Assembly (NCBI RefSeq): GCF_006384255.1
Contig: NZ_VCED01000002.1
Location: 336,847-400,846 of the forward strand
Reading direction: 5' to 3'
DNA: 64,000 nucleotides
DNA from: Haemophilus seminalis
GTDB taxonomy: Bacteria; Pseudomonadota; Gammaproteobacteria; Enterobacterales; Pasteurellaceae
The position numbers and the translations under genes were made by a program. Below, in pieces: positions 50,134-59,038 of the stretch (its first letter is position 1; every line of letters starts with the position of its first letter). Below the pieces are notes generated by a model. That model ran no database searches. It was not told the DNA's origin and was given only the letters and a program-made list of their open reading frames with translations.

Positions 50134-51579
50134 TCAAAATGTTTTGCTGATTTCTAAGTAAATTCGATTTTTATCATATTCATAAAAAGGATGATTACTG
50201 GTTACCTTTTGATACGACCAAGATAATTTCGGTGTTATTCCCCAAATATGAAAGTTTCTATGCCAGATAGTAAATACTGATGCATATTCCTTATTTTTCT
50301 GGCGAATACCAATAAGATCTTTTTCTTTATAGGCACGTTGTGCATAATTCAGGATTAAACGAGTTGATATACCCGCTTTCCATTCTTGTCCCCATCCTAA
50401 TCGGACATTTTTTCGTTGATAGGCGTTATCTAAATCTCGAGTATTTTCGCGATTATAATCAGCTCCGCCAAACCAATACTGTCCATTTTTCGCTAGGTAA
50501 AGTAGTGTAGCGGAAGCTAGATAGTTATTTCCATTTAGATGCTTACGAGTTTCATAGCGTTGTTCACCATACTCAAGTGCGGTCGAAATTTGCCATTTTT
50601 CATTTAGCCAATTGGATAAATCCAATCTAGCACCTGAATTTTTAGAGTATTGTTTCATCGCATTTCCGCCAGATGAGCCGCCCGCATACCAACGTTTTTC
50701 AGTAAATGGCATCAAGGAGACTTCAAATCGTGCAGTTTGGTATCCAAGACCCACACCAACTCTCGCGTTAAATTCATTATATTTCTTGTTATCCCAATAA
50801 TATTTCCCACTACCTTCCAAGGATAATTTTGTAAAGTAGTTGTGAGGTAATGACCATTTCTTTTCAGCATTCCCAAAATACGAAAATCCTCTGGCACTTT
50901 CTTTTTCCCAAGCTGTCCAGTTGCCAATTTTGGTGCCTGCTTTTGGCGCATTATTAATATTACTTTCATTTAAAAAACTAAACCCACCTTGGATTTTCCA
51001 TTGATCTCGTTGATTTAAGGCTGAAAGATATTGTTCAATTATTTTTACAGAATCAGGGGAAACTTGCTCTGCTCTTAACTTTTGAAATTGATCTTTTGCC
51101 GCCTCGTTATCATTATTCAGAAACAAGGCTTGAGCTAATTGATAGCGTAAAGGTAAAAGATCAGTTTTTTGTGAAAATAAGTGTCGGTAGGCTTTAACGG
51201 AATCAGAAAAATGTCCTTTTTCTCGTAAATCAATCGCTTCAGCCCATTCTAACAAAAACGGATCTTTTTTAGGTAAAGGCTGATATAGCGGTAATAAAAG
51301 TTGTACTGCCTCACCATTATTTTGTAATACTGCAGGAATAAGACCGCGAATAATCAAGTCTGGATGTTTCGCTAATTCTTCTTTTGTAATCGATAACTTT
51401 GATGGATTATTATTCGTCAAAAGTGCGGTTGGTTTTTGTGGTAAATTTGGTTTAGCCAAATGTAGCTGTTCATCTAAACGCCCATCATGTGGCTGCGGAG
51501 ATTTTTCTACAGCAATAGAATTTGACGCTAAAAATAATGCGACGGTGAGACATAAACTAAATTTAGTTTGTATATTCAT
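50134..51579 (-). CDS. Slam-type surface lipoprotein assembly modifier (outer-membrane translocator)
   Basis: Slam proteins move lipoproteins such as TbpB to the cell surface. From the ATG at 51579 (after AAGGATA) the 481-residue precursor has a signal peptide (SLCLTVALFLASNSIA). A periplasmic helical TPR-like region covers about residues 80-195, with HFSDSVKAYRHLFSQ and LPLRYQLAQALFL. The remainder, rich in alternating aromatic and polar strands, matches the SlipAM (DUF560) beta-barrel and ends in phenylalanine (LEISKTF), typical of BAM substrates. It lies 63 bases downstream of a lipoprotein gene on the same strand, its likely cargo. Confidence 0.88.
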   Translation of the reverse strand: MNIQTKFSLCLTVALFLASNSIAVEKSPQPHDGRLDEQLHLAKPNLPQKPTALLTNNNPSKLSITKEELAKHPDLIIRGLIPAVLQNNGEAVQLLLPLYQPLPKKDPFLLEWAEAIDLREKGHFSDSVKAYRHLFSQKTDLLPLRYQLAQALFLNNDNEAAKDQFQKLRAEQVSPDSVKIIEQYLSALNQRDQWKIQGGFSFLNESNINNAPKAGTKIGNWTAWEKESARGFSYFGNAEKKWSLPHNYFTKLSLEGSGKYYWDNKKYNEFNARVGVGLGYQTARFEVSLMPFTEKRWYAGGSSGGNAMKQYSKNSGARLDLSNWLNEKWQISTALEYGEQRYETRKHLNGNNYLASATLLYLAKNGQYWFGGADYNRENTRDLDNAYQRKNVRLGWGQEWKAGISTRLILNYAQRAYKEKDLIGIRQKNKEYASVFTIWHRNFHIWGITPKLSWSYQKVTSNHPFYEYDKNRIYLEISKTF

Positions 51580-51599
51580 TTTTATCCTTATTGGGAAAG

Positions 51600-51627
51600 A
51601 ATAAAGCAAGCTTAAGCTTGCTTTATT
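51600..51627 (-). terminator. Intra-operon hairpin between lipoprotein and Slam genes
   Basis: A perfect 28-base palindrome gives a 12-bp stem (AATAAAGCAAGC / GCTTGCTTTATT) with a TTAA loop, followed on the minus strand by CTTTCCC. It may act as a partial terminator, making more cargo than translocator. Confidence 0.7.
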
Positions 51628-51642
51628 AAGGAATACTAAAAA

Positions 51643-52755
51643 TTATTGTTTAGATGCGCCGTAAACACCTAAATATTTTTTATCAGGATTAACATAATAT
51701 CCTGTTAATTCAGCAGCATCTTTACCATAGAAGGCTCCTTCTGTTGAAGTGCCGTTTAGCGAACCTTCAAATTTATTTCCTTTAACATCAGCAGATAAAT
51801 TGACGACTGAGTCTGCGCCAAATTGGTAATTATCGGTAGCAACTATCTTACCAGCTAATTTTTTAGTACCAAAGTCTACATTAATATCCACTTTACCAGG
51901 AACAACCGTATCAACTCCAGGGTTTCTTGGAACGGTGTTATATAAATGTGCAGCATAACCAGAATATTGAATTACTCCTGCCATCTTGTCCATATCGCTT
52001 TTACTGGTGGCGTATGTACCTTGGGCTACAACATAATGCTCAGTTGTTTGAGAAGAACCAACATATCCCCAACGAATATTTTGTCTTCCACCGACAAGGC
52101 GTATGTCATTCTTTGCCTCTGTTAGTATATATTTGCCTGAAGATAGGTTACCAGGAATAATATCAATTGCTTTCCCTTCAACAATTAATTTATTAACTTC
52201 GTCAGGTTCATTACTTGAGAACGTTGTAATATCAACTGATTTAACTTCTTTTACTGGTAAGTTTAAATAATTACCTGATACTTGCCCTGTTGATGGAAAA
52301 TAATTATCTGATAAGGGGTCTTTGCCTTTCCCTGCCTCTGCTGAAGTAGCTGGTTGTGCTGAAGTAGCTGGTTGTGTTGAAGTAGCTGGTTGTGTTGAAG
52401 TAGCTGGCTGTGCTGAAGTAGCTGGCTGTGCTGAAGTAGCTGGTTGTGCTGAAGTAGCTGGTTGTGCTGAAGTAGCTGGTTGTGTTGAAGTAGCTGGTTG
52501 TGTTGAAGTAGCTGGTTGTGTTGAAGTAGCTGGTTGTGTTGAAGTAGCTGGTTGTGTTGAAGTAGCTGGTTGTGTTGAAGTAGCTGGTTGTGTTGAAGTA
52601 GCTGGTTGTGCTGAAGTAGCTGGCTGTGCTGAAGTAGCTGGTTGTGCTGAAGTAGCTGGTTGTGCTGAATTATCACCACCGCCACTACTTCCACAAGCAG
52701 CTAAAGTTAATGTAGCTAAAGCTGTTAAACTAAACTTTAAAATCGTATTCTTCAT
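51643..52755 (-). CDS. Slam-dependent surface lipoprotein with PATS repeat stalk and TbpB-like barrel
   Basis: The 370-residue precursor has a lipobox LTLAAC (C21) and a glycine/serine linker. Residues 33-140 hold 18 tandem hexapeptides PATS(A/T)(Q/E), and a 230-residue C-terminal domain follows. That domain ends in EGAFYGKDAAELTGYYV, the hallmark of the TbpB/Slam-substrate beta-barrel (GAFYGPxAxELGG-like). It is therefore probably anchored outside the outer membrane on a flexible stalk and secreted by the Slam encoded next. The ligand is unknown. Relatives bind transferrin, lactoferrin, hemoglobin, heme (hemophilin) or factor H. No TonB-dependent receptor lies nearby, so a two-part import system is not evident. 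Confidence 0.87.
   Translation of the reverse strand: MKNTILKFSLTALATLTLAACGSSGGGDNSAQPATSAQPATSAQPATSAQPATSTQPATSTQPATSTQPATSTQPATSTQPATSTQPATSTQPATSAQPATSAQPATSAQPATSAQPATSTQPATSTQPATSAQPATSAEAGKGKDPLSDNYFPSTGQVSGNYLNLPVKEVKSVDITTFSSNEPDEVNKLIVEGKAIDIIPGNLSSGKYILTEAKNDIRLVGGRQNIRWGYVGSSQTTEHYVVAQGTYATSKSDMDKMAGVIQYSGYAAHLYNTVPRNPGVDTVVPGKVDINVDFGTKKLAGKIVATDNYQFGADSVVNLSADVKGNKFEGSLNGTSTEGAFYGKDAAELTGYYVNPDKKYLGVYGASKQ
52340..52663 (-). repeat. 18 tandem copies of an 18-bp repeat inside the surface lipoprotein gene
   Basis: Eighteen 18-bp units (plus strand GCTGAAGTAGCTGGTTGT and variants) run without interruption. Two positions vary: GCT/GTT (Ala or Thr codon on the coding strand) and GGT/GGC. 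Thr-type units occur as a block of seven and a block of two. The unit is a multiple of three, so copy-number change alters stalk length and not frame. Confidence 0.97.
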
Positions 52756-52833
52756 AGTTTACCTCTAAGTTCTTTATTAAACACACTTAATACAAATACA
52801 TAAAATAAATTTATGTGGACTTTCATCCTACCA

Positions 52834-52852
52834 TAAAATTAATATCATTGTA
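52834..52852 (-). promoter_or_regulatory. Possible Fur box upstream of the surface lipoprotein gene
   Basis: On the minus strand TACAATGATATTAATTTTA matches the 19-bp Fur consensus at 13 positions. It lies about 80-100 bases before the ATG, a sensible promoter location. In an AT-rich genome a 13/19 match can occur by chance, so this is tentative. Confidence 0.35.
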
Positions 52853-52867
52853 TATAAATCTATAAAA

Positions 52868-52901
52868 AATAAGGTAAAAACAATGTCTGCCTTTACCTTA
52901 A
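52868..52901 (-). terminator. accC terminator
   Basis: TAAGGTAAA and TTTACCTTA flank a 13-base loop. On the minus strand the stem is followed by TTTTTTATAG. It lies between accC and the lipoprotein promoter. Confidence 0.8.
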
Positions 52902-52912
52902 TAACTTATAAA

Positions 52913-54259
52913 TTAATCATGCATACCTAATTTTTTCTCCAAATAGTGGATGTTTGTTCCGCCTTTTTGGAAATTTTCATCTTCAAGAATTAATTCATGA
53001 AGTGGGATATTGGTTTTGATACCATCAATAATTGTTTCAGATAATGCATTTTGCATACGACGGATTGCCACTTCACGTGTATCACCATAAGTGATAAGTT
53101 TTGCGATCATAGAGTCGTAATGTGGAGGCACCGTATAGCCGCCATAAACATGAGAATCCCAACGAACGCCCAAACCGCCCGGTGAATGTAAGTGATTTAC
53201 TTTACCCGGAGACGGTAAGAATGTTTTTGGATCTTCTGCGTTAATACGGCATTCCATTGCATGGCCTTTAACTTTGATGTCTTCTTGCTTAAAGGAAATC
53301 GGTAAGCCTGCTGCAATGCGTAATTGCTCTTTCACTAAATCTACACCTGTAATCATTTCAGTTACAGGGTGTTCTACTTGGATACGAGTATTCATTTCAA
53401 TGAAATAGAATTCGCCATTTTCATATAAGAATTCAAACGTACCTGCTCCGCGATAGCCGATTTCTACACAAGCTTTTGCACAGCGAGAGCCGATATCGCG
53501 GCGAACTTCTTCTGTGATACCTGGCGCAGGTGCTTCTTCCACAACTTTTTGGTGACGACGTTGCATTGAGCAGTCACGTTCAGCCAAATAAACTGCATTG
53601 CCATGAGTATCTGCTAATACTTGAATTTCCACGTGACGTGGATTCTCTAAGTATTTTTCCATATAGACCATATCATTATTGAATGCAGCTTTTGCTTCTG
53701 CTTTGGTCATCGCAATAGATTCTTCTAATGCGCCTTCGTTACGAACAACACGCATACCTCGGCCGCCACCACCGCCTGATGCTTTGATGATGATTGGATA
53801 GCCAATGCGTTTGGCGATTTCTTTATTTTTACTAATATCGTTACTTACAGGCCCATCAGAACCAGGTACACAAGGTACGCCTGCTTTTTTCATTGCTTTA
53901 ATAGCTGAAACTTTATCGCCCATTAAACGGATGACATCTGCTGTTGGGCCGATAAAAGTGAAACCTGAACGTTCAACTTGTTCAGCAAAGTCAGCATTTT
54001 CAGATAAGAAACCGTATCCTGGATGAATTGCATCTGCACCTGTGACTTCGGCTGCAGCAATGATAGCTGGAATATTTAAATAACTTTTTGCGGAAGGCGC
54101 TGGACCGATACAAATGGTTTCATCAGCGAGTAAAACGTGTTTTAAATCACGATCAGCGGTGGAATGAACCGCCACAGTTTTAATACCTAATTCTTTACAA
54201 GCACGTAAAATGCGTAGTGCAATTTCACCGCGGTTAGCAATCACAACTTTTTCTAACAT
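52913..54259 (-). CDS. accC: Acetyl-CoA carboxylase, biotin carboxylase subunit
   Basis: AccC carboxylates the biotin on AccB in the first step of fatty-acid synthesis. The 448-residue ATP-grasp enzyme starts [21 protein letters not shown] and has the glycine-rich loop [11 protein letters not shown] and the [16 protein letters not shown] motif. The gene follows accB after 177 bases, with a small hairpin between them. Confidence 0.98.
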   Translation of the reverse strand: MLEKVVIANRGEIALRILRACKELGIKTVAVHSTADRDLKHVLLADETICIGPAPSAKSYLNIPAIIAAAEVTGADAIHPGYGFLSENADFAEQVERSGFTFIGPTADVIRLMGDKVSAIKAMKKAGVPCVPGSDGPVSNDISKNKEIAKRIGYPIIIKASGGGGGRGMRVVRNEGALEESIAMTKAEAKAAFNNDMVYMEKYLENPRHVEIQVLADTHGNAVYLAERDCSMQRRHQKVVEEAPAPGITEEVRRDIGSRCAKACVEIGYRGAGTFEFLYENGEFYFIEMNTRIQVEHPVTEMITGVDLVKEQLRIAAGLPISFKQEDIKVKGHAMECRINAEDPKTFLPSPGKVNHLHSPGGLGVRWDSHVYGGYTVPPHYDSMIAKLITYGDTREVAIRRMQNALSETIIDGIKTNIPLHELILEDENFQKGGTNIHYLEKKLGMHD

Positions 54260-54400
54260 AAAAGAGTCCGTTTAGTCAGATAGACGTGAATTTCTATGTA
54301 GGTTCTTGAAATATTGTTCTCCCTATTCAAATTTGGCGTGAACAGATTTCAATTTATATTGCCTACGATAAATTCGCTCTAATTGTTTGTATATGAAATA

Positions 54401-54418
54401 GGCGGACTAAAGTCCGCC
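54401..54418 (-). other. Small GC-rich hairpin between accB and accC
   Basis: GGCGGACT and AGTCCGCC form a perfect 8-bp stem with a two-base AA spacer. The following minus-strand sequence (TATTTC) is a poor U-tract. It may be an attenuator or mRNA-stabilising element setting the accB:accC ratio. Nothing else recognisable lies in 54260-54436. Confidence 0.5.
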
Positions 54419-54436
54419 CGACGAAAATATTGGAAA

Positions 54437-54904
54437 TTATTCAATAACGATTAATGGTTCGTCGAATTCAACAGCGTCACCGTCGTTGATAAGAATTGCT
54501 TTTACTACGCCAGCTTTGTCCGCTTCAATACGGTTCATCATTTTCATTGCTTCAACGATACAAAGCGCATCGCCAACTTTCACAGATTGACCCACTTCAA
54601 CGAATGCTTTTGCTTCTGGGCTTGGACTGCGATAGAACGTTCCCACCATTGGAGAACGTACAAGATGACCTGATAATTCATCCGATGCGGCTGGCGCAGA
54701 TGTCGCTGCTGTTGGTGCTTGAGCTGGCGTAGCAGCTGGAGTTGGTGCTACTACTGGTGCTGCAGCGTATTGAACTGCTGCTGGAGCAACAGCTGGTGTT
54801 GCACGGCTAATACGTACTGTACCTTCTTCTTCTTGCACTTCTAATTCAGTAATGCCAGATTCTTCTACTAATTCGATTAATTTTTTGATTTTACGAATGT
54901 CCAT
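54437..54904 (-). CDS. accB: Biotin carboxyl carrier protein of acetyl-CoA carboxylase
   Basis: AccB carries biotin between carboxylase and transferase. The 155-residue protein has an N-terminal [18 protein letters not shown] helix, an Ala/Pro/Thr-rich linker (about residues 36-74) and a C-terminal biotinyl domain with K121 in EAMKMMN, modified by BirA (gene at 62.6 kb). AccB must be made in excess over AccC, fitting its upstream position. Confidence 0.98.
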   Translation of the reverse strand: MDIRKIKKLIELVEESGITELEVQEEEGTVRISRATPAVAPAAVQYAAAPVVAPTPAATPAQAPTAATSAPAASDELSGHLVRSPMVGTFYRSPSPEAKAFVEVGQSVKVGDALCIVEAMKMMNRIEADKAGVVKAILINDGDAVEFDEPLIVIE

Positions 54905-54932
54905 ACGTTCTTCCTAAAAAGATTGAAATTTT

Positions 54933-54962
54933 AACCGCACTTTTAAACGAAAAAGTGCGGTT
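54933..54962 (-). terminator. Uptake-signal terminator after aroQ
   Basis: AACCGCACTTTT and AAAAGTGCGGTT (uptake signals at 54934 and 54953) form a 12-bp stem. On the minus strand it lies downstream of aroQ and upstream of accB. Confidence 0.8.
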
Positions 54963-55056
54963 ATGAATAAACTTATTTTTGTGTTGCAAAGATTACCTTA
55001 AATTTTGCAAATTTGCGATAAAATTCTGTGAATTTCGCCAAAAATGCTCAATTTTC

Positions 55057-55506
55057 TTATTTTTTAGCAAGGTAATCGATAGCAAATAAAAAGGCAAACT
55101 CGTAACCTTTTGCGCCCAAACCGCAAATAACGCCTTCAGCCGCATCGCTAAAATAAGAATGATGACGAAATGATTCGCGTTTATGCACGTTGGATAAATG
55201 AATCTCCACAAAAGGAATTGAAACAGCTAAAAGTGCATCGCGCAATGCTACACTGGTATGAGTGTAGGCAGCAGGATTGATTAAAATAAAATCGACCTGT
55301 TGAAAACTTTCGTGGATCTTATTAATTAATTTTTCTTCACTATTGGCTTGGAAACATTCCACTTTTACATTGTGCTGAGTGGCTAATGTTTGTATTTTCT
55401 CTTCAATGGATGTAAGAGAAATACTGCCATAATGCTTTGGCTCGCGAGCCCCTAACATATTTAAGTTCGGGCCATTTAACAGCAAAATTCTGTGTGTTTG
55501 CGACAT
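55057..55506 (-). CDS. aroQ: Type II 3-dehydroquinate dehydratase
   Basis: AroQ dehydrates 3-dehydroquinate in the shikimate pathway. The 149-residue protein begins with [22 protein letters not shown], with the catalytic tyrosine at the end of that stretch, and has [17 protein letters not shown] and [18 protein letters not shown]. The aroQ-accB-accC order is widespread in gammaproteobacteria. Confidence 0.98.
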   Translation of the reverse strand: MSQTHRILLLNGPNLNMLGAREPKHYGSISLTSIEEKIQTLATQHNVKVECFQANSEEKLINKIHESFQQVDFILINPAAYTHTSVALRDALLAVSIPFVEIHLSNVHKRESFRHHSYFSDAAEGVICGLGAKGYEFAFLFAIDYLAKK

Positions 55507-55562
55507 TTTTAATCCTTTTTGTGTGGCGCATTATACTGGTTTTTTAATTTTTGGTGGTCGAA

Positions 55563-56552
55563 TCAGATAATTTTAGTGATAAATTCAGATTCTAAATCCA
55601 CAATAGGTAAATTAGAACCAGGCCAAGCGCGTAGTACTTGATATTCCATCAAATCTAACGTATCTAAACCTGGGGTTACATTCGGGGTGTATTGTTGTGC
55701 AATTCGCGCGAGCTGAGAGAGCCCTAAACTGCTTTCGATACTTGAACTAATAACCGCTTTTAGACCTAACGAATGTGCTTGGTCAATGAGTTCAGCACAA
55801 CGTTGAATTGAACCAATTAAAGTGGGTTTGATTACGACAGCCGATAAGTGCGGTTCTTTTTCCAGGCAAAAATTAGGCTCTCGCACGGATTCATCCCATG
55901 CAATTGCAATATCGGTTTGCGATGCAAATTCACGACTGAGTTCTTGTGTTTTACAAGGTTCTTCTAAAAATTGAATACGTTTTCTATGTTGCGGTTTGAC
56001 TTTAGTGGCAAATTGTAACGCTTTTTCTAACGACCAATGGCGGTTTGCATCTAGTCGTAATTGTAAATCGGGAATCGCTTCTAAAAACATATCGGCAATT
56101 AATCCATCGCGATTGGCTTCGTATATGCCCACTTTCATCTTTGCCACTTTTTCGCCTTCTATGCTCGCAAGTTTGGCGTACAGTTCATCGGGATCGCCAT
56201 AACAAAGTGGTGCCGTATGATAATTGCCTTCAGCTTGTAAATAACCTTTTATTTCATCCATTGCGCAACTGATACCAAAAGCAACGGAGGGATAGGTTCC
56301 ATCTAATGGTACGCGAGGTGCATCACAGCTTGCATTGCACCATGTTGTTAGCCATTCAATTGCTTGTTCTTGAGCTTGGTCTAGGGTTTCTTCGCTAAAA
56401 CCAGGTAGCGGGGCGATTTCTCCCCAACCGTCTCGGCTGCAACTTACTCTTACGATTAAGCCTTCACGGCGTTTTAAAAAACGATCACGAAGAATAAGTT
56501 GACTATCAACGGGGATGGAATAACGGTAAAGATTAAATGATTTTTCAGCCAT
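55563..56552 (-). CDS. menC: o-Succinylbenzoate synthase
   Basis: MenC dehydrates SHCHC to o-succinylbenzoate in menaquinone synthesis. It is an enolase-superfamily enzyme with the catalytic lysine in KMKVG and metal ligands in LDANRHW, FLEEPC and AWDESV. I use the ATG at 56552, preceded by GGGAG, giving 329 residues. The frame continues upstream to 56606 through an uptake-signal hairpin, which is unlikely to be coding. It follows menB on the same strand. Confidence 0.95.
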   Translation of the reverse strand: MAEKSFNLYRYSIPVDSQLILRDRFLKRREGLIVRVSCSRDGWGEIAPLPGFSEETLDQAQEQAIEWLTTWCNASCDAPRVPLDGTYPSVAFGISCAMDEIKGYLQAEGNYHTAPLCYGDPDELYAKLASIEGEKVAKMKVGIYEANRDGLIADMFLEAIPDLQLRLDANRHWSLEKALQFATKVKPQHRKRIQFLEEPCKTQELSREFASQTDIAIAWDESVREPNFCLEKEPHLSAVVIKPTLIGSIQRCAELIDQAHSLGLKAVISSSIESSLGLSQLARIAQQYTPNVTPGLDTLDLMEYQVLRAWPGSNLPIVDLESEFITKII

Positions 56553-56568
56553 GCTTGCTCCCAATACA

Positions 56569-56609
56569 AAAGTGCGGTCAAAATTCACGAAGATTTTTAA
56601 CCGCACTTT
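56569..56609 (-). terminator. Uptake-signal inverted pair between menB and menC
   Basis: AAAGTGCGGT (56569-56578) and ACCGCACTTT (56600-56609) can form a stem with adjoining A/T pairs. The minus-strand tail is not strongly T-rich, so it may only reduce read-through from menB to menC. Confidence 0.55.
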
Positions 56610-56620
56610 AGAACGATAAA

Positions 56621-57478
56621 TTAAGGATTGCGACGGAATTTGCTGAAGTCTGGAGCACGTTTTTCATTAAACGCATTGCGACCTTCTTGACCTTCTTCAG
56701 TCATGTAGAACAACATTGTCGCGTTACCCGCTAATTCTTGAAGACCTGCTTGGCCATCACAGTCAGCATTTAATGCCGCTTTCAAACAACGAATTGCGAT
56801 TGGGCTATTGCGTAACATTTCACGACACCAACGCACGGTTTCTTTTTCAAGATCAGCATAAGGCACAACAGTATTGACTAAGCCCATGTCTAATGCTTCT
56901 TGTGCATTATATTGACGGCATAAGAACCAAATTTCACGTGCTTTTTTCTGACCCACTAAACGAGCCATATAACTTGCTCCCCAACCACCATCGAATGAAC
57001 CGACTTTTGGCCCTGTTTGACCGAAAATAGCATTTTCAGCAGCAATCGTTAAGTCACAAAGCATATGTAATACATGACCGCCACCAATTGCATAACCTGC
57101 CACCATTGCCACAACAGGTTTTGGACAAGAGCGAATATCGCGTTGGAAATCTAATACATTTAAGTGATGTACGCCGCTGTCATCTTTGTAACCGCCGTAA
57201 TCGCCACGCACTTTTTGGTCACCACCAGAACAGAATGCTTTTTCGCCTTCGCCAGTTAATACGATGACACCAATGTTTTCATCGAAACGTGCATCAGAAA
57301 ATGCAGTGATCATTTCTTTCACTGTTTGTGGGCGGAACGCATTACGAACTTCAGGACGGTTAATCGTGATTTTAGCAATACCATCAGTGGATTTATGATA
57401 ACGAATATCGCTATAGCCTTCACTGTGATCGACCCATTCAACGGGCGCATATAACACATCATCTTTTGGATTTTGCAT
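56621..57478 (-). CDS. menB: 1,4-dihydroxy-2-naphthoyl-CoA synthase
   Basis: MenB closes the naphthoquinone ring in menaquinone synthesis. The 285-residue crotonase-family enzyme has the oxyanion-hole segment [11 protein letters not shown] and the conserved [17 protein letters not shown], with [17 protein letters not shown], where the aspartate is catalytic. The other men genes are not in the window. Confidence 0.97.
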   Translation of the reverse strand: MQNPKDDVLYAPVEWVDHSEGYSDIRYHKSTDGIAKITINRPEVRNAFRPQTVKEMITAFSDARFDENIGVIVLTGEGEKAFCSGGDQKVRGDYGGYKDDSGVHHLNVLDFQRDIRSCPKPVVAMVAGYAIGGGHVLHMLCDLTIAAENAIFGQTGPKVGSFDGGWGASYMARLVGQKKAREIWFLCRQYNAQEALDMGLVNTVVPYADLEKETVRWCREMLRNSPIAIRCLKAALNADCDGQAGLQELAGNATMLFYMTEEGQEGRNAFNEKRAPDFSKFRRNP

Positions 57479-57623
57479 GAGAATTCCTTTTAATTAACGT
57501 AAAAAAGTGCGGTCATTATAGCGGAAGTTTTTCGGATCAGGAAAACTAAATTCATTTGCTGCTTTATCTGTTGTGAAGATATTGCTAGAATTTTGCGCAT
57601 TCTCACTTTTATAAGGATCAAAT

Positions 57624-58190
57624 GTGAAATTAATTGCAACCTTAGGTATGGCAGCATTGCTGTCTGGCTGCTCAATGTTTGGTAGCTCACAATCCGCAAT
57701 CCCCGGTGAATTTGCGGGGGCGGATTACCAACTTTCCGATCAAGATGCAAAACAATGGGCGATTGCAAGTAAGCAAGCAGAACAATGCGTTTACCCAAAT
57801 TTAACTCGGATTTTGCAACAGCATTTTTCTAAAGAAGATAGCTATATTCACTCACAATATGTCTTTTTCTATCCATTGGAAAAAATTATTGGCGAGCAAT
57901 ATGTGAAGATCATTCAAGGTGATGAAAAATCGATGAATTACGCAAGCTATCAGTTTAAAAAATTCCGTACCGAAGTGGGTAACATTGAGCCTTTAACGGA
58001 ACAGGCGTGTTTAAAATTACGTAATGAAGCACGCGATGATTTGGCTGTCGTAAAAGGTCAATATAAAAATGGTATGGTGGAAGTGCAGAAAAATGAAGAT
58101 GGCACACCGAAAAATCCAGATGGTATTGCGACGAATGAAAATAAATTCTTCTTTGATATCATCAAATGGGGTTCAATGCTATTGCTTTAA
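57624..58190 (+). CDS. Putative lipoprotein (DUF5358-like)
   Basis: The 188-residue precursor starts [20 protein letters not shown], a clean signal peptide with lipobox LSGC (C16), followed by SM, which predicts outer-membrane sorting. The mature part has two further cysteines (EQCVYPN and QACLKLR) that may pair. I recall similar proteins only from Pasteurellaceae, grouped as DUF5358, with no known function. AAGGATCAA precedes the ATG. udp follows after 48 bases. Confidence 0.75.
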   Translation: MKLIATLGMAALLSGCSMFGSSQSAIPGEFAGADYQLSDQDAKQWAIASKQAEQCVYPNLTRILQQHFSKEDSYIHSQYVFFYPLEKIIGEQYVKIIQGDEKSMNYASYQFKKFRTEVGNIEPLTEQACLKLRNEARDDLAVVKGQYKNGMVEVQKNEDGTPKNPDGIATNENKFFFDIIKWGSMLLL

Positions 58191-58238
58191 TTTTTTTGGC
58201 ATGTAAACATACAATATAAAAATAATAAGGAGGCGACT

Positions 58239-58997
58239 ATGTCAGATGTATTCCATCTTAATCTTACAAAATCTCAACTTAAAGGCGCAACACTCGCTAT
58301 TGTCCCCGGCGATCCTGCGCGTAGTGAGCGTATTGCTAAACAACTTGATAATCCAGAGTTTCTTGCTAGCACGCGTGAATTTACTTCATGGTTAGGTTAT
58401 CTTAATGGGCAACCTGTTGTTGTATGCTCTACTGGTATTGGTGGGCCGTCAACCTCAATTTGTGTGGAAGAACTGGCTCAACTTGGCATTCGCACTTTCT
58501 TACGGATTGGTACAACAGGGGCAATTCAACCACATATTAATGTGGGTGATGTTCTTATTACAACGGCTTCTGTTCGCTTAGATGGTGCAAGCCGCCATTT
58601 TGCACCGTTAGAATATCCGGCTGTGTCAAACTTTGAATGTACAACTGCACTTTATAATGCAGCGAAAGCAAAAGGGATTGAACCTTATGTAGGTGTGACT
58701 GCATCATCTGATACATTCTATCCAGGTCAAGAGCGTTATGATACTTATAGTGGTAAAGTATATCGTGATTACCAAGGACTACTTAAGCAGTGGCAAGATT
58801 TGAATGTTATGAACTATGAAATGGAATCGTCAACATTGTTTACCATGTGTAGCGCATTGGGGTTACGAGCAGGAATGGTTGCAGGCGTGATTGTAAACCG
58901 CACTCAACAAGAAATTCCAAATGAAGCGACAATGAAAGAGACTGAAGAGAAAGCCGTTTCAGTGGTAATAGATGCAGCGAAAATATTGTTAAATTAA
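58239..58997 (+). CDS. udp: Uridine phosphorylase
   Basis: Udp splits uridine to uracil and ribose 1-phosphate in pyrimidine salvage. The 252-residue PNP/UDP-family enzyme has the phosphate-binding [10 protein letters not shown], the signature [16 protein letters not shown] and [12 protein letters not shown] for ribose binding. AAGGAGGCG precedes the ATG. A strong shared terminator follows. Confidence 0.97.
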   Translation: MSDVFHLNLTKSQLKGATLAIVPGDPARSERIAKQLDNPEFLASTREFTSWLGYLNGQPVVVCSTGIGGPSTSICVEELAQLGIRTFLRIGTTGAIQPHINVGDVLITTASVRLDGASRHFAPLEYPAVSNFECTTALYNAAKAKGIEPYVGVTASSDTFYPGQERYDTYSGKVYRDYQGLLKQWQDLNVMNYEMESSTLFTMCSALGLRAGMVAGVIVNRTQQEIPNEATMKETEEKAVSVVIDAAKILLN

Positions 58998-58998
58998 A

Positions 58999-59029
58999 AA
59001 ATAACGCCTTGTTTTACAAGGCGTTATTT
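58999..59029. terminator. Bidirectional terminator between udp and guaA
   Basis: A 13-bp perfect stem, AAATAACGCCTTG and CAAGGCGTTATTT, has a five-base loop and T/A-rich flanks on both sides. Confidence 0.9.
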
Positions 59030-59038
59030 ATTCTGGTT

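Noticed and set aside
52263..52768. Long open frames on both strands across the PATS repeat (148 residues on plus, 143 in another minus frame)
   Set aside because: An 18-bp repeat without a stop in a given frame keeps that frame open throughout. These frames lack ribosome sites and family features, while the lipoprotein frame has a signal peptide and a real C-terminal domain.
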